Assembly: GCA_947652805.1 (NCBI GenBank)
Contig: CANTEM010000029.1
Coordinates: forward strand, 1 to 10,520
Origin: an uncultured Clostridia bacterium
GTDB lineage: Bacteria; Bacillota; Clostridia; Oscillospirales; CAG-272
DNA: 10,520 nucleotides
Direction: 5' to 3'
In this document: piece after piece, positions 1-7,285 of the stretch
How positions within the stretch are numbered: the stretch's first letter is position 1
Layout of the letters: each line of letters begins with the position of its first letter
Program-made: the position numbers and the translations under genes
Notes under the pieces: model-generated
Database searches by the model: none
Told to the model about the DNA's origin: nothing
Seen by the model: the letters and a program-made list of their open reading frames with translations, nothing else

Positions 1-890
1 CCAGGTTCATCGCATCGGCCGGAGGAGCGCAGATGACAGATGCAGACGGAAACGAATTCGGTCCGGATCAGAAATTCTATTTTTACGGTACGGATAAATC
101 CGGTTATATCAACAGCGGTATGGAAATCCTGCTGCATCATGATGAAAGTATTACCATTCTGGGCTTGCCGGAGGGAACCCGCTACAAGGTAGAGGAAACC
201 CTGCACCCGGCAGACGGATATACCTCCATTGGCGGACCGATCCGGGAAGGCGTTATTATACAGACGACAGAGGATCAGCCACCTGCTGCAGCGGAATATG
301 TCAATGCCCTTGGCGTAGTTGTTCCGTTTGAATTTACAAAGGTGGATGCGGTGGATCTTGCGAAGCCCCTTGCCGGTGCACGGTTTACCATGTATTGGTG
401 GAACGGTGCAGGCGATCCCGATACCGATCCGATTCCCCTTACTGGCGCTCCCGCAGGCAGCGGATGGATGCCGGTAGGAAAGGTAGTGAGCGGTGCAGAC
501 GGTTTGGTGGATTTCGGCAAGTTGGCGAAAGGTACTTACCGGTTAATTGAAACGGCTGCGCCGGACGGATATATTCTTCCCCAGGCACAGTGGCAGGTTT
601 CGGTAATTGCTGAATTCGGCACACTGAAAATTGAAAATGTCAGCACAGTCGGAGTAGTTGACAACAAACCGCCTGCTATTGCGGCAATCCCCGTTACAGA
701 CGAAAACGGGGTAACGACTTACATGTATAAGCTGCCGAATCTGCCTATGACAGAGCTTCCCTTTACCGGCGGCAGACAAACCTATTGGTATATGCTGCTG
801 GGTGCCGGCATGATCTGTACGGCGGCAGGCTTGGGTATATGGTATTCCGCATCGGGTACACGGAAAAAATCCGGGGTGAAGAAATGTTAA
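1..890 (+). CDS. LPXTG-anchored accessory pilin / surface adhesin, C-terminal part (5' truncated)
   Basis: This is the C-terminal 295 residues of a cell-wall-anchored surface protein. The frame is already open at base 3, so the ATG at 33 is internal and the true start lies outside the window. The fragment begins with a beta-rich repeat-like module (roughly residues 8-100) containing a DGESITI-GLPEGT-type segment typical of the linker domains beside Cna-B modules. A Cna-B/SpaA domain follows (about 105-215), with a candidate isopeptide lysine at fragment residue 113 (FTKVDA) and an E-box YRLIETAAPDGY whose glutamate is residue 183. The sorting signal LPFTG (residues 252-256, bases 756-770) precedes a hydrophobic stretch and a basic tail, RKKSGVKKC. 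The backbone pilin follows after only 56 bp with no terminator between, so the two are probably co-transcribed. Its place first in the order suggests a tip or accessory pilin (inference). The N-terminal, possibly ligand-binding, region is not visible. Confidence 0.85.
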   Translation, partial: RFIASAGGAQMTDADGNEFGPDQKFYFYGTDKSGYINSGMEILLHHDESITILGLPEGTRYKVEETLHPADGYTSIGGPIREGVIIQTTEDQPPAAAEYVNALGVVVPFEFTKVDAVDLAKPLAGARFTMYWWNGAGDPDTDPIPLTGAPAGSGWMPVGKVVSGADGLVDFGKLAKGTYRLIETAAPDGYILPQAQWQVSVIAEFGTLKIENVSTVGVVDNKPPAIAAIPVTDENGVTTYMYKLPNLPMTELPFTGGRQTYWYMLLGAGMICTAAGLGIWYSASGTRKKSGVKKC

Positions 891-936
891 GTTCTCCCGA
901 CACAATCGTTAGCAAAATCAAATTATATAAATAAAA

Positions 937-942
937 GAGGAG
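937..942 (+). promoter_or_regulatory. Ribosome binding site of the backbone pilin
   Basis: GAGGAG lies four bases before the ATG at 947. It supports that start and high translation of the pilin. I see no sigma-A promoter in the 56-bp gap, since the AT-rich TATATAA would place transcription start on top of the ribosome binding site. Confidence 0.7.
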
Positions 943-946
943 TTTT

Positions 947-2689
947 ATGAAAAAACGATTATTAAAAGCGGGCGCAGTGATTTTATGTATCATGATGTGC
1001 CTGTGCGGCACGGTTTCCACGTTCGCTGCATGGACGCCCCTTTTGCCGGCAGACCAGAAACAGGCAAAAATCGAGATTGACGTTACAGTGGACGGCGAAG
1101 TTACAGCCAACATGCATGCAACTGCGTTCCGCATTATCAAGGTAAATGTAGAGGATGTCAACAAAGATGATCCGAGCAAACCTGAGTTCAACCAGCCGGC
1201 GGACCCGGTTTATACATGGGCGCCCGGCGTTGCGAAGTGGGTAGCAGCTAAGTATCCTGCATATATTGAAACAACGAATAGCAATGCCGTTGCAGAAGAG
1301 TATACGAAATGGTACAACGATGACGGATCTCCCGCAGAAGCAATTGTTCCCTTTATTGATGCGTTAGCGGCAGCGATCAAATCACACGACTCACTCATTG
1401 AATTTCCGTATACTGCGGATGGATTTACAGAGGGCACGGATCCCCTTGTTCAGTCAGCAGTTTTCGGAGAGGACAAAAAAGCGACCATTCAGGATTTGTC
1501 CAAAGGAAGCTATATCGTTTTGATTGAAGGCGGCAATGAGATTTATCAGCCCTCTGTTGCCAATCTGACACCGATCTGGAGAGCGGCGGAAGGCGATCAG
1601 CCTGCTGGCTGGTATGTAAATTCCCCGGCAATTCTGAAGCTGAAGCATACAGGCGTCAGCCTTACAAAAACCGTCAGCAGACAGGAAGCAGGTCCCTATG
1701 GAGAAGCAGTATCTGCCGGAATCGGTGATAATGTTTACTTTAATATTTTAGCGAATGTCCCCGAGTATTCCGAAAATGCGATTTCCGATACCTTCAAGGT
1801 AAGAGACGAAGCTGCTGTTGGCTTGCAGTTTACGGATGCGCTGACTGTTTACGGTGTTAAGGGAACGGAGAAAACTCCGTTGACCAAGGAAATAGATTAT
1901 ACCATGGCAACAACTGGGGCAACAGAAACAGTATCCGGCACATTTACATTGGATTTTAAATACGCAAATGTGAAAGAATATGATGATGTGCTGATTACAT
2001 ACAGAACACTTGTAAGTGATAAGGCTGTCGTGGGACCTGCCGGCAACCCGAACACTGCGCATATGGATTATTCAAACAATCCTTATTCTGCGGCCAGCCT
2101 GAAAACCATTGACGATGTGGCGACTGTATATACATACGGAATGGATTTGACCAAAACCAACAAAGACGGAACTCAAAAGCTTGGTGGAGCAGTATTTACA
2201 GTGGAAAAGAAGGTTGGCGTTGATACATGGTCTCAGGTTCGCTTTGTAGCGGATAGTGAGGGCGTGTACCACCGTGTAACAACCGGCGGTGTAACGAAGA
2301 TTACGAGTGGTAATACAACTGAAAAATTAGGTAAGCTGGATTTGCGCGGTTTGGATGCGGGCACATATCGGATCCAAGAGACCCAGGCTCCGGCAGGCGG
2401 ATATGTGGTTCTGAAAGATTATGTGACAATTACGATTAAAGATACAGTGGACAAGGACGGAACTAAGAACACGCTGGATGGTATTCTGGACGACGGTGTC
2501 GCGAACAGCACAGATACAGCGAACGTGAAGGGATATATTGCACGCAGCATTCCCAACTCCATGGGATTTGATCTTCCGCTCACTGGTGGTATGGGTACGA
2601 TCCTGTTCACAGCAGGCGGTATTGTTCTTGTTGCAGGCGCAGTAGTACTTCTGCTGGTTGCAAACAGAAAGAAGTCTCGTCGCAGCTGA
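947..2689 (+). CDS. Isopeptide-forming backbone (major) pilin with LPLTG sorting signal
   Basis: This 580-residue protein has the layout of a SpaA/FimA-type pilus shaft subunit. An N-terminal signal peptide (MKKRLLK, a hydrophobic core, probable cleavage after A27) leads into an N-terminal domain (about 30-235). That domain ends near W222-Y-V-N and K231/K233, where spacing matches a degenerate WxxxVxVYPK pilin motif. A fimbrial D2-type isopeptide domain follows (about 236-395), with K241 (SLTKTV) and the hallmark YSNNP at 375-379. A C-terminal Cna-B domain (about 397-540) has K403 (LTKTNKDG), the E-box YRIQETQAPAGGY (E478) and candidate partner N537. The wall-sorting signal LPLTG is at 543-547, followed by a membrane segment and the tail NRKKSRRS. 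Expected behaviour for the family is covalent polymerisation by a class C sortase, with internal Lys-Asn bonds stabilising each domain. The adjacent sortase genes support this role. Specific bond residues are assigned by motif only. Confidence 0.92.
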   Translation: MKKRLLKAGAVILCIMMCLCGTVSTFAAWTPLLPADQKQAKIEIDVTVDGEVTANMHATAFRIIKVNVEDVNKDDPSKPEFNQPADPVYTWAPGVAKWVAAKYPAYIETTNSNAVAEEYTKWYNDDGSPAEAIVPFIDALAAAIKSHDSLIEFPYTADGFTEGTDPLVQSAVFGEDKKATIQDLSKGSYIVLIEGGNEIYQPSVANLTPIWRAAEGDQPAGWYVNSPAILKLKHTGVSLTKTVSRQEAGPYGEAVSAGIGDNVYFNILANVPEYSENAISDTFKVRDEAAVGLQFTDALTVYGVKGTEKTPLTKEIDYTMATTGATETVSGTFTLDFKYANVKEYDDVLITYRTLVSDKAVVGPAGNPNTAHMDYSNNPYSAASLKTIDDVATVYTYGMDLTKTNKDGTQKLGGAVFTVEKKVGVDTWSQVRFVADSEGVYHRVTTGGVTKITSGNTTEKLGKLDLRGLDAGTYRIQETQAPAGGYVVLKDYVTITIKDTVDKDGTKNTLDGILDDGVANSTDTANVKGYIARSIPNSMGFDLPLTGGMGTILFTAGGIVLVAGAVVLLLVANRKKSRRS

Positions 2690-2725
2690 ATATAACCTGA
2701 AAAACGAAACACAGAAAAATAAATA

Positions 2726-2760
2726 AATCGGCGCAGGCGATTTGCCTGCGCCCGATTTTT
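2726..2760 (+). terminator. Rho-independent terminator between backbone pilin and sortase
   Basis: GCGCAGGC (2731-2738) pairs with GCCTGCGC (2744-2751) around the loop GATTT. G2730-C2752 extends the stem, and after a single bulged C at 2753, AATC (2726-2729) pairs with GATT (2754-2757). A run of five T follows at 2756-2760. The stem lies 36 bp after the pilin stop and 14 bp before the first sortase start. Since I see no good promoter between stem and sortase, it probably works as a partial terminator that lowers sortase expression relative to pilin (inference). Confidence 0.85.
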
Positions 2761-2774
2761 AAGGGGATTGTTGT

Positions 2775-3629
2775 TTGAAAAAAGGAACGGTATATTGCAT
2801 TATCATTATTCTGCTCCTCGCCGGAGCGGCGCTATTTTTGTATCCTGTAGTTTCCAGCTATCTTGCAGAGCTGCATCAGATCAGCGCCGTTACGGAGTAC
2901 GATGCATCGGTACAAGAGATGCAGGAGGAACAGCTTGCTCTGGAATGGAGGAAGGCGGAAGAATACAACGAATCTCTTGCAGGGGAGCCGGTGCACGACC
3001 CCTTTTTGGAGGGAAGTGGCATGGCGCTTCCGCAAAACTATCTGGAGGTTTTGCGGGTATTTGATACCATGGGCACTGTCGAAATTCCCAAAATAGCTGC
3101 GACTCTGCCGATTTATCATGGAACGGATACAGAGACGCTGGAAAAGGGTGTCGGACATCTCCGACAGACTGCTCTGCCAATCGGCGGAGCGGGAACCCAC
3201 GCGGTACTGACCGGGCATACGGGGCTTCCCAATGCGAAAATGTTTGACGGACTTACGAAGCTGGAAATCGGGGACAAGTTTTACGTACATGTTTTAGGAG
3301 AGACTCTCGCCTATGAAGTGGATGCGATCAATGTTGTACTGCCTGAGGAGGTAGAACTGTTGGATCCCATTTCAGGAGAAGATCATGTGACGCTGCTCAC
3401 CTGCACACCTTACGGTGTAAATACCCATCGACTATTAGTGCGAGGCGTGCGTATCCCCTATGTGGAAGAGGAGCGGGTGGAGCAGGAAGCGCAGCAGGAG
3501 GGGATGACACTGCTTGGTAAGCTGATTCTGCAAGCATCGATTGTTGGCGGAGGGGTTGCAGTTGTTTTGATTATCATGCTGATTTCTTGGATTCGGTCAA
3601 AGAAGCAGAAGGAATGGTCAGAAGGATGA
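2775..3629 (+). CDS. Class C (pilus-polymerising) sortase
   Basis: This 284-residue membrane transpeptidase probably cleaves the pilin LPXTG motif and joins it to a lysine of the next subunit. An N-terminal membrane segment (about residues 5-25) is followed by the class C lid, with D75-P76-F77 preceded by a YNESL segment. The catalytic domain has H148 (TGHTGLP), C210 (TLLTCTPYGVNTHR) and R219 (HRLLVRG). A second membrane segment (about 249-271) ends in RSKKQK, as is usual for class C enzymes. The start is TTG at 2775, supported by AAGGGG at 2761-2766 with an 8-bp gap and by the lack of a better in-frame ATG before the membrane helix. The gene follows the backbone pilin terminator, and its TGA at 3627-3629 overlaps the preferred ATG of the next sortase. 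Confidence 0.93.
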   Translation: MKKGTVYCIIIILLLAGAALFLYPVVSSYLAELHQISAVTEYDASVQEMQEEQLALEWRKAEEYNESLAGEPVHDPFLEGSGMALPQNYLEVLRVFDTMGTVEIPKIAATLPIYHGTDTETLEKGVGHLRQTALPIGGAGTHAVLTGHTGLPNAKMFDGLTKLEIGDKFYVHVLGETLAYEVDAINVVLPEEVELLDPISGEDHVTLLTCTPYGVNTHRLLVRGVRIPYVEEERVEQEAQQEGMTLLGKLILQASIVGGGVAVVLIIMLISWIRSKKQKEWSEG

Positions 3630-4354
3630 AAATAGGAAGGAAAATTGCTACAGGGATTGGGATTGTAATGCTCATATGTGGGATTGGACTGTTTTCATAT
3701 CCATATATCAGCCAGTTCTTTTTTCAAAAACAGGCGGATCGTGCAATTGCCTCGTTTCAAGATGCGGTAGCAGAAGCGGACAGAGAGGATGATCGGGACA
3801 GTGATTTGTCAACCGATGATCCGCTGGAGCAGTTATACCGGCGGATGCAGGAATACAACGAAAATTTGTTTCTTACAGGACAGTCCGGGCTTGTAGACCC
3901 CTTTTCCTATGAGGCGCCAAGCTTTGATCTTGCGGAGTTCGGCTTTGCAGAGAATATTGTAGGATATATAGAGATACCGAAAATAGATGTGCGCCTGCCG
4001 ATCTATCTTGGGGCAAGCAGGGAGAATCTGGATAAGGGCGCGGTGCATCTATCCCAGACCAGTCTGCCGATTGGAGGAGAAAATACGAACTGTGTCATTG
4101 CCGCCCACAGAGGCAGTACAATCGGGTATATGTTCCGCAACATTCATAAGCTTGCAGTCGGAGACGAAATCCGCATTGCAAACTTTAAGGAGACGCTGAC
4201 GTATCGGGTTGCAGAGACGCAAATCATCCTACCGGATGATATAGATGAAGTTATGATCCAGCCGGGGCGGGATCTGGTGACGCTGAGCAGCTGCAATCCT
4301 CTGGGTAAAAACTATCAGCGGTATATTGTATATGCCGAGCGAGCGGAACCATAA
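3626..4354 (+). CDS. Second class C-like sortase, lacking a C-terminal membrane anchor
   Basis: This 242-residue sortase has an N-terminal membrane segment (about residues 8-28) and a class C-type lid, with YNENL then D91-P92-F93. The catalytic triad is H161 (IAAHRG), C223 (TLSSCNPLG) and R232 (NYQRYIVY). The protein stops about ten residues after the arginine, so the usual class C C-terminal membrane helix is absent. The preferred start is ATG 3626, which forms an ATGA overlap with the upstream stop and gives MKIGRKIATGIG, a normal membrane-insertion N-terminus. AGAAGGA at 3607-3613 is a rather distant ribosome site. ATG 3614 (nine bases into a conflicting context) and TTG 3587 are in-frame alternatives. 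Its active-site wording differs from the first sortase, so it may add an accessory pilin or anchor the finished pilus to the wall (inference). Confidence 0.9.
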   Translation: MKIGRKIATGIGIVMLICGIGLFSYPYISQFFFQKQADRAIASFQDAVAEADREDDRDSDLSTDDPLEQLYRRMQEYNENLFLTGQSGLVDPFSYEAPSFDLAEFGFAENIVGYIEIPKIDVRLPIYLGASRENLDKGAVHLSQTSLPIGGENTNCVIAAHRGSTIGYMFRNIHKLAVGDEIRIANFKETLTYRVAETQIILPDDIDEVMIQPGRDLVTLSSCNPLGKNYQRYIVYAERAEP

Positions 4355-4363
4355 GAATGGAAT

Positions 4364-4400
4364 AAAAAAGATCTGCTGCAATTTGCAGCAGGTCTTTTTT
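4364..4400 (+). terminator. Rho-independent terminator ending the pilus operon
   Basis: A 17-bp stem (4364-4380 with 4384-4400, one G-T wobble) encloses the 3-base loop ATT. The GC-rich part is GATCTGCTGCA against TGCAGCAGGTC, flanked by six A and six T. It starts ten bases after the second sortase's stop codon. The symmetrical A/T tracts mean it could also act on the opposite strand. Confidence 0.92.
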
Positions 4401-4430
4401 CTAGTAAGACTGTAAGATTAATTTTTATAC

Positions 4431-4465
4431 AAAAAAGACCTTGCAGAATTGCTTCTACAAGGTCT
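4431..4465 (-). terminator. Rho-independent terminator of ppdK (minus strand)
   Basis: Read on the minus strand, AGACCTTGTAGAA (4465-4453) pairs with TTCTGCAAGGTCT (4448-4436) with one G-U wobble and a 4-base loop. Six U follow (4436-4431). It lies 66 bp beyond the ppdK stop and faces the pilus terminator. Confidence 0.88.
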
Positions 4466-4530
4466 AAATTGATGTTTAAAATTGCATTTTGGTTGCTATA
4501 CGGGTTTGCATGAAAACAAATGGTGTTAAA

Positions 4531-7161
4531 TTACGCCTGTTCCTTAATAGCCGCCTGTGCTGCTGCCAAACGTGCGATCGGCACACGGAAGGGAGAGCAG
4601 GAAACGTAGTCCAGACCGATCTTGTGGCAGAACTCTACAGATGTAGGATCGCCGCCGTGCTCACCGCAGATACCGCAGTGCATAGTAGGACGAACATCCT
4701 TACCCAGTTTTACAGCCATTTCCATCAGCTTGCCCACACCAGTCTGATCCAGCTTTGCAAAAGGATCGTTTTCATAGATCTTGGTGTCATAGTAAGCGTT
4801 CAGGAACTTACCTGCATCATCACGGCTAAAGCCAAAGGTCATCTGCGTCAGGTCGTTTGTACCGAAGCAGAAGAACTCAGCTTCCTTTGCGATGTCGTCA
4901 GCAGTGAGTGCTGCTCTGGGGATCTCGATCATTGTACCAACCTCGTACTTAAGATCCATGCCTGCGGCAGCGATCTCAGCGTCAGCGGTTGCAACAACTA
5001 CGTTCTTAACGAATTTAAGCTCTTTTACATCGCCAACCAGAGGAATCATGATTTCAGGAACGATCTTCCAATCGGGATGTGCTTTGGATACGTTGATTGC
5101 TGCACGGATAACAGCAGTTGTCTGCATCTTTGCAATTTCAGGATAGGTTACAGTCAGACGGCATCCGCGGTGACCCATCATGGGGTTGAACTCGTGGAGA
5201 GAAGCGATCAGTGCTTTAATATCTTCAACAGTCTTGCCCTGTGCCTTAGCGAGTGCTTCGATGTCTGCTTCTTCTGTAGGAACGAACTCGTGAAGCGGGG
5301 GATCCAGGAACCGGATGGTTACAGGATTGCCTTCCAGTGCTTCGTACAGCTTTTCAAAGTCGCCCTGCTGATAAGGAAGAATCTTTGCAAGAGCAGCTTC
5401 TCTGCCTTCTACTGTGTCAGCGCAGATCATTTCACGGAATGCAGCGATTCTGTCAGCTTCGAAGAACATATGCTCGGTACGGCACAGACCGATACCTTCA
5501 GCGCCCAGTTCGCGTGCTTTCTTTGCATCTGTGGGAGTATCAGCGTTGGTACGAACTTTCAGCTTTCTGTACTTGTCAGCAAGCTCCATGATCCGACCGA
5601 ACTCGCCTGCGATTTCTGCGTCAACGGTAGGAATGATTCCGTCATAGATGTTACCGGTGGAACCGTCGATGGAGATGAAGTCGCCTTCATGATAGGTTTT
5701 GCCGGCAAGCTCAAACTGCTTGTTTTCTTCATCCATTTTGATTTCGCCGCAGCCGGAAACGCAGCAGGTTCCCATTCCGCGTGCAACAACGGCAGCGTGA
5801 GAGGTCATACCGCCGCGAACGGTCAGGATACCCTGGGACGCCTTCATACCGGTGATGTCCTCGGGAGAGGTTTCCAGACGAACCAGAACAACCTTTTCGC
5901 CCTTTTCGTTCCATGCTACTGCATCGTCAGCAGTAAATACGACTTTACCGCAAGCAGCTCCGGGAGATGCGCCCAGACCTTTTCCAGCCGGATTTGCAGC
6001 CTTGAGTGCTTTTGCGTCGAACTGCGGGTGGAGCAGTGTATCCAGGTTTCTGGGATCGATCATGGCAACAGCCTGCTTTTCAGAGATCATACCCTCATCA
6101 ACCAGGTCGCATGCAATCTTGAGAGCAGCCTTTGCGGTTCTCTTACCATTTCTTGTCTGAAGCATGTACAGCTTCTTATCTTCAATGGTGAATTCCATGT
6201 CCTGCATGTCACGGTAATGATCTTCCAGAGTAGCGCAGATACCAACGAACTGGTCATAAACCTCAGGCATTACCTCAGCAAGCTTTGCAATGGGGGAAGG
6301 TGTACGAACGCCTGCAACAACGTCCTCGCCCTGTGCGTTCATAAGGAACTCGCCCATCAGCTTCTTTTCGCCGGTTGCAGGGTCGCGGGTGAAAGCAACA
6401 CCGGTACCGGAGGTGTCGCCCATGTTACCGAACGCCATCATCTGTACATTAACGGCAGTACCCCAGGAATAAGGGATATCGTTGTCGCGGCGATATACGT
6501 TTGCACGGGGGTTGTCCCAGGAACGGAACACAGCTTCCACAGCGCCCATAAGCTGTTCTTTGGGATCGGAGGGGAAGTCTGCGCCGATTTTTTCTTTATA
6601 TTCAGCTTTGAACTGAGAAGCCAGTACAGCCAGGTCGTCAGCGGTGAGATCAACGTCCTGTGTAACGCCTTTCTCAACCTTCATTTTGTCAATGAGCTCC
6701 TCGAAATATTTTTTACCCACTTCCATAACCACGTCGGAGTACATCTGGATAAATCTTCTGTAGCAGTCCCACGCCCAACGGGGATTGCCGCTCTTAGCAG
6801 CGATTACCTTAACAACGTCCTCGTTCAGACCGAGGTTCAGAATGGTATCCATCATACCAGGCATGGACGCGCGCGCACCGGAACGAACGGAAACCAGCAG
6901 CGGGTTTTCTTTGTCGCCGAACTTTCTGCCGGTGATTGCCTCCATTTTTTCGATGTATTCCATGATCTGTGCCTGGATATCATCGTTGATTTTGCGGCCG
7001 TCCTCATAGTACTGTGTGCACGCCTCAGTGGTGATGGTGAAGCCCTGGGGAACGGGAAGCCCGATATTGGTCATTTCGGCCAGGTTTGCACCCTTACCGC
7101 CCAAAAGCTCGCGCATTCCGGCATTTCCTTCGGAGAAGAGATAAACATACTTCTTGCCCAT
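4531..7161 (-). CDS. ppdK: Pyruvate, phosphate dikinase
   Basis: This cytoplasmic enzyme interconverts PEP + AMP + PPi and pyruvate + ATP + Pi, giving anaerobes a PPi-linked glycolytic or gluconeogenic step. The product is 876 residues, close to the well-studied Clostridium symbiosum enzyme. The N-terminal ATP-grasp domain shows GGKGANLAEM (21-30) and VSVRSGARASMPGM (about 88-101). The swivelling phosphohistidine domain has GGMTSHAAVVARG with catalytic H455, the same number as in C. symbiosum. The C-terminal PEP/pyruvate barrel has GIGLCRTEHMFF, GHRGCRL, IPLVG, IEIPRAAL, FGTNDLTQMTFGFSRDD, and HCGICGEHGGDP, where C832 matches the known catalytic cysteine 831. The start is ATG 7161, with GGAGG (7174-7170) eight bases upstream. 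An in-frame extension to 7251 covers the leader and is not family-like. The gene is monocistronic, divergent from lplA and convergent with the pilus operon. Confidence 0.98.
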   Translation of the reverse strand: MGKKYVYLFSEGNAGMRELLGGKGANLAEMTNIGLPVPQGFTITTEACTQYYEDGRKINDDIQAQIMEYIEKMEAITGRKFGDKENPLLVSVRSGARASMPGMMDTILNLGLNEDVVKVIAAKSGNPRWAWDCYRRFIQMYSDVVMEVGKKYFEELIDKMKVEKGVTQDVDLTADDLAVLASQFKAEYKEKIGADFPSDPKEQLMGAVEAVFRSWDNPRANVYRRDNDIPYSWGTAVNVQMMAFGNMGDTSGTGVAFTRDPATGEKKLMGEFLMNAQGEDVVAGVRTPSPIAKLAEVMPEVYDQFVGICATLEDHYRDMQDMEFTIEDKKLYMLQTRNGKRTAKAALKIACDLVDEGMISEKQAVAMIDPRNLDTLLHPQFDAKALKAANPAGKGLGASPGAACGKVVFTADDAVAWNEKGEKVVLVRLETSPEDITGMKASQGILTVRGGMTSHAAVVARGMGTCCVSGCGEIKMDEENKQFELAGKTYHEGDFISIDGSTGNIYDGIIPTVDAEIAGEFGRIMELADKYRKLKVRTNADTPTDAKKARELGAEGIGLCRTEHMFFEADRIAAFREMICADTVEGREAALAKILPYQQGDFEKLYEALEGNPVTIRFLDPPLHEFVPTEEADIEALAKAQGKTVEDIKALIASLHEFNPMMGHRGCRLTVTYPEIAKMQTTAVIRAAINVSKAHPDWKIVPEIMIPLVGDVKELKFVKNVVVATADAEIAAAGMDLKYEVGTMIEIPRAALTADDIAKEAEFFCFGTNDLTQMTFGFSRDDAGKFLNAYYDTKIYENDPFAKLDQTGVGKLMEMAVKLGKDVRPTMHCGICGEHGGDPTSVEFCHKIGLDYVSCSPFRVPIARLAAAQAAIKEQA

Positions 7162-7169
7162 TAAAATAT

Positions 7170-7174
7170 CCTCC
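7170..7174 (-). promoter_or_regulatory. Ribosome binding site deciding the ppdK start
   Basis: On the minus strand GGAGG lies eight bases before the ATG at 7161. It rules in favour of this start over the in-frame ATG at 7251, which would have to be translated through the leader hairpin. Confidence 0.85.
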
Positions 7175-7206
7175 AAAATATTGATTTCATATGTTGACAA
7201 TAGGTA

Positions 7207-7243
7207 CAGACTTTCTCTGCCCTGCGCCGTGGCAGGGGGTCTG
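7207..7243 (-). other. Hairpin in the ppdK 5' leader
   Basis: In the predicted leader of about 90 nt, the minus strand can form an outer stem CAGAC/GTCTG (7243-7239 with 7211-7207). Inside it is a stem CCCTGC/GCAGGG (7237-7232 with 7225-7220) around a CACGGC loop. A competing pairing, CTGCC with GGCAG, overlaps the inner stem. There is no U-tract, so this is not a classical terminator, and I recognise no known riboswitch. It may affect mRNA stability or translation (inference). Confidence 0.4.
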
Positions 7244-7256
7244 CATCGCATTTAAC

Positions 7257-7285
7257 AGTATACCATAAGTTTTTGCCAATTTCCA
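7257..7285 (-). promoter_or_regulatory. Probable ppdK promoter (extended -10)
   Basis: On the minus strand TGGAAA (7285-7280, weak -35) is followed after 17 bp by TATACT (7262-7257). The -10 is preceded by TGG, giving the TGn extended -10 form that can offset a poor -35. Transcription would begin near 7250, leaving a leader of about 90 nt before the ATG. Confidence 0.65.

Noticed and set aside
33..35. ATG at 33 as the start of the first gene
   Set aside because: The reading frame is open to the window edge, there is no signal peptide after this ATG, and a wall-anchored LPXTG protein needs one. The start lies upstream of the window.
924..931. TATATAAA before the backbone pilin as a -10 box
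   Set aside because: No -35-like hexamer is found at 16-18 bp, and transcription would start on the ribosome binding site, so an internal promoter is unlikely.
986..1010. Possible lipobox in the cysteine-rich signal peptide of the backbone pilin
   Set aside because: The residues before C18 and C20 do not fit the lipobox pattern, and the protein has a complete LPXTG wall-anchoring signal, so a normal signal peptidase I site after A27 is more likely.
4489..7164. An 891-codon open frame on the + strand, antisense to nearly all of ppdK
   Set aside because: It starts at a TTG without a ribosome binding site, spans exactly the conserved ppdK gene, and encodes a cysteine/histidine-rich sequence with no recognisable domain. 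It is explained by codon bias of ppdK leaving the opposite frame free of stops.
7162..7251. N-terminal extension of ppdK to an ATG at 7251
   Set aside because: The extra 30 residues lie in the leader hairpin, are unlike the PPDK family, and have no ribosome site. The ATG at 7161 has GGAGG at good spacing and the product then numbers like the C. symbiosum enzyme (H455).
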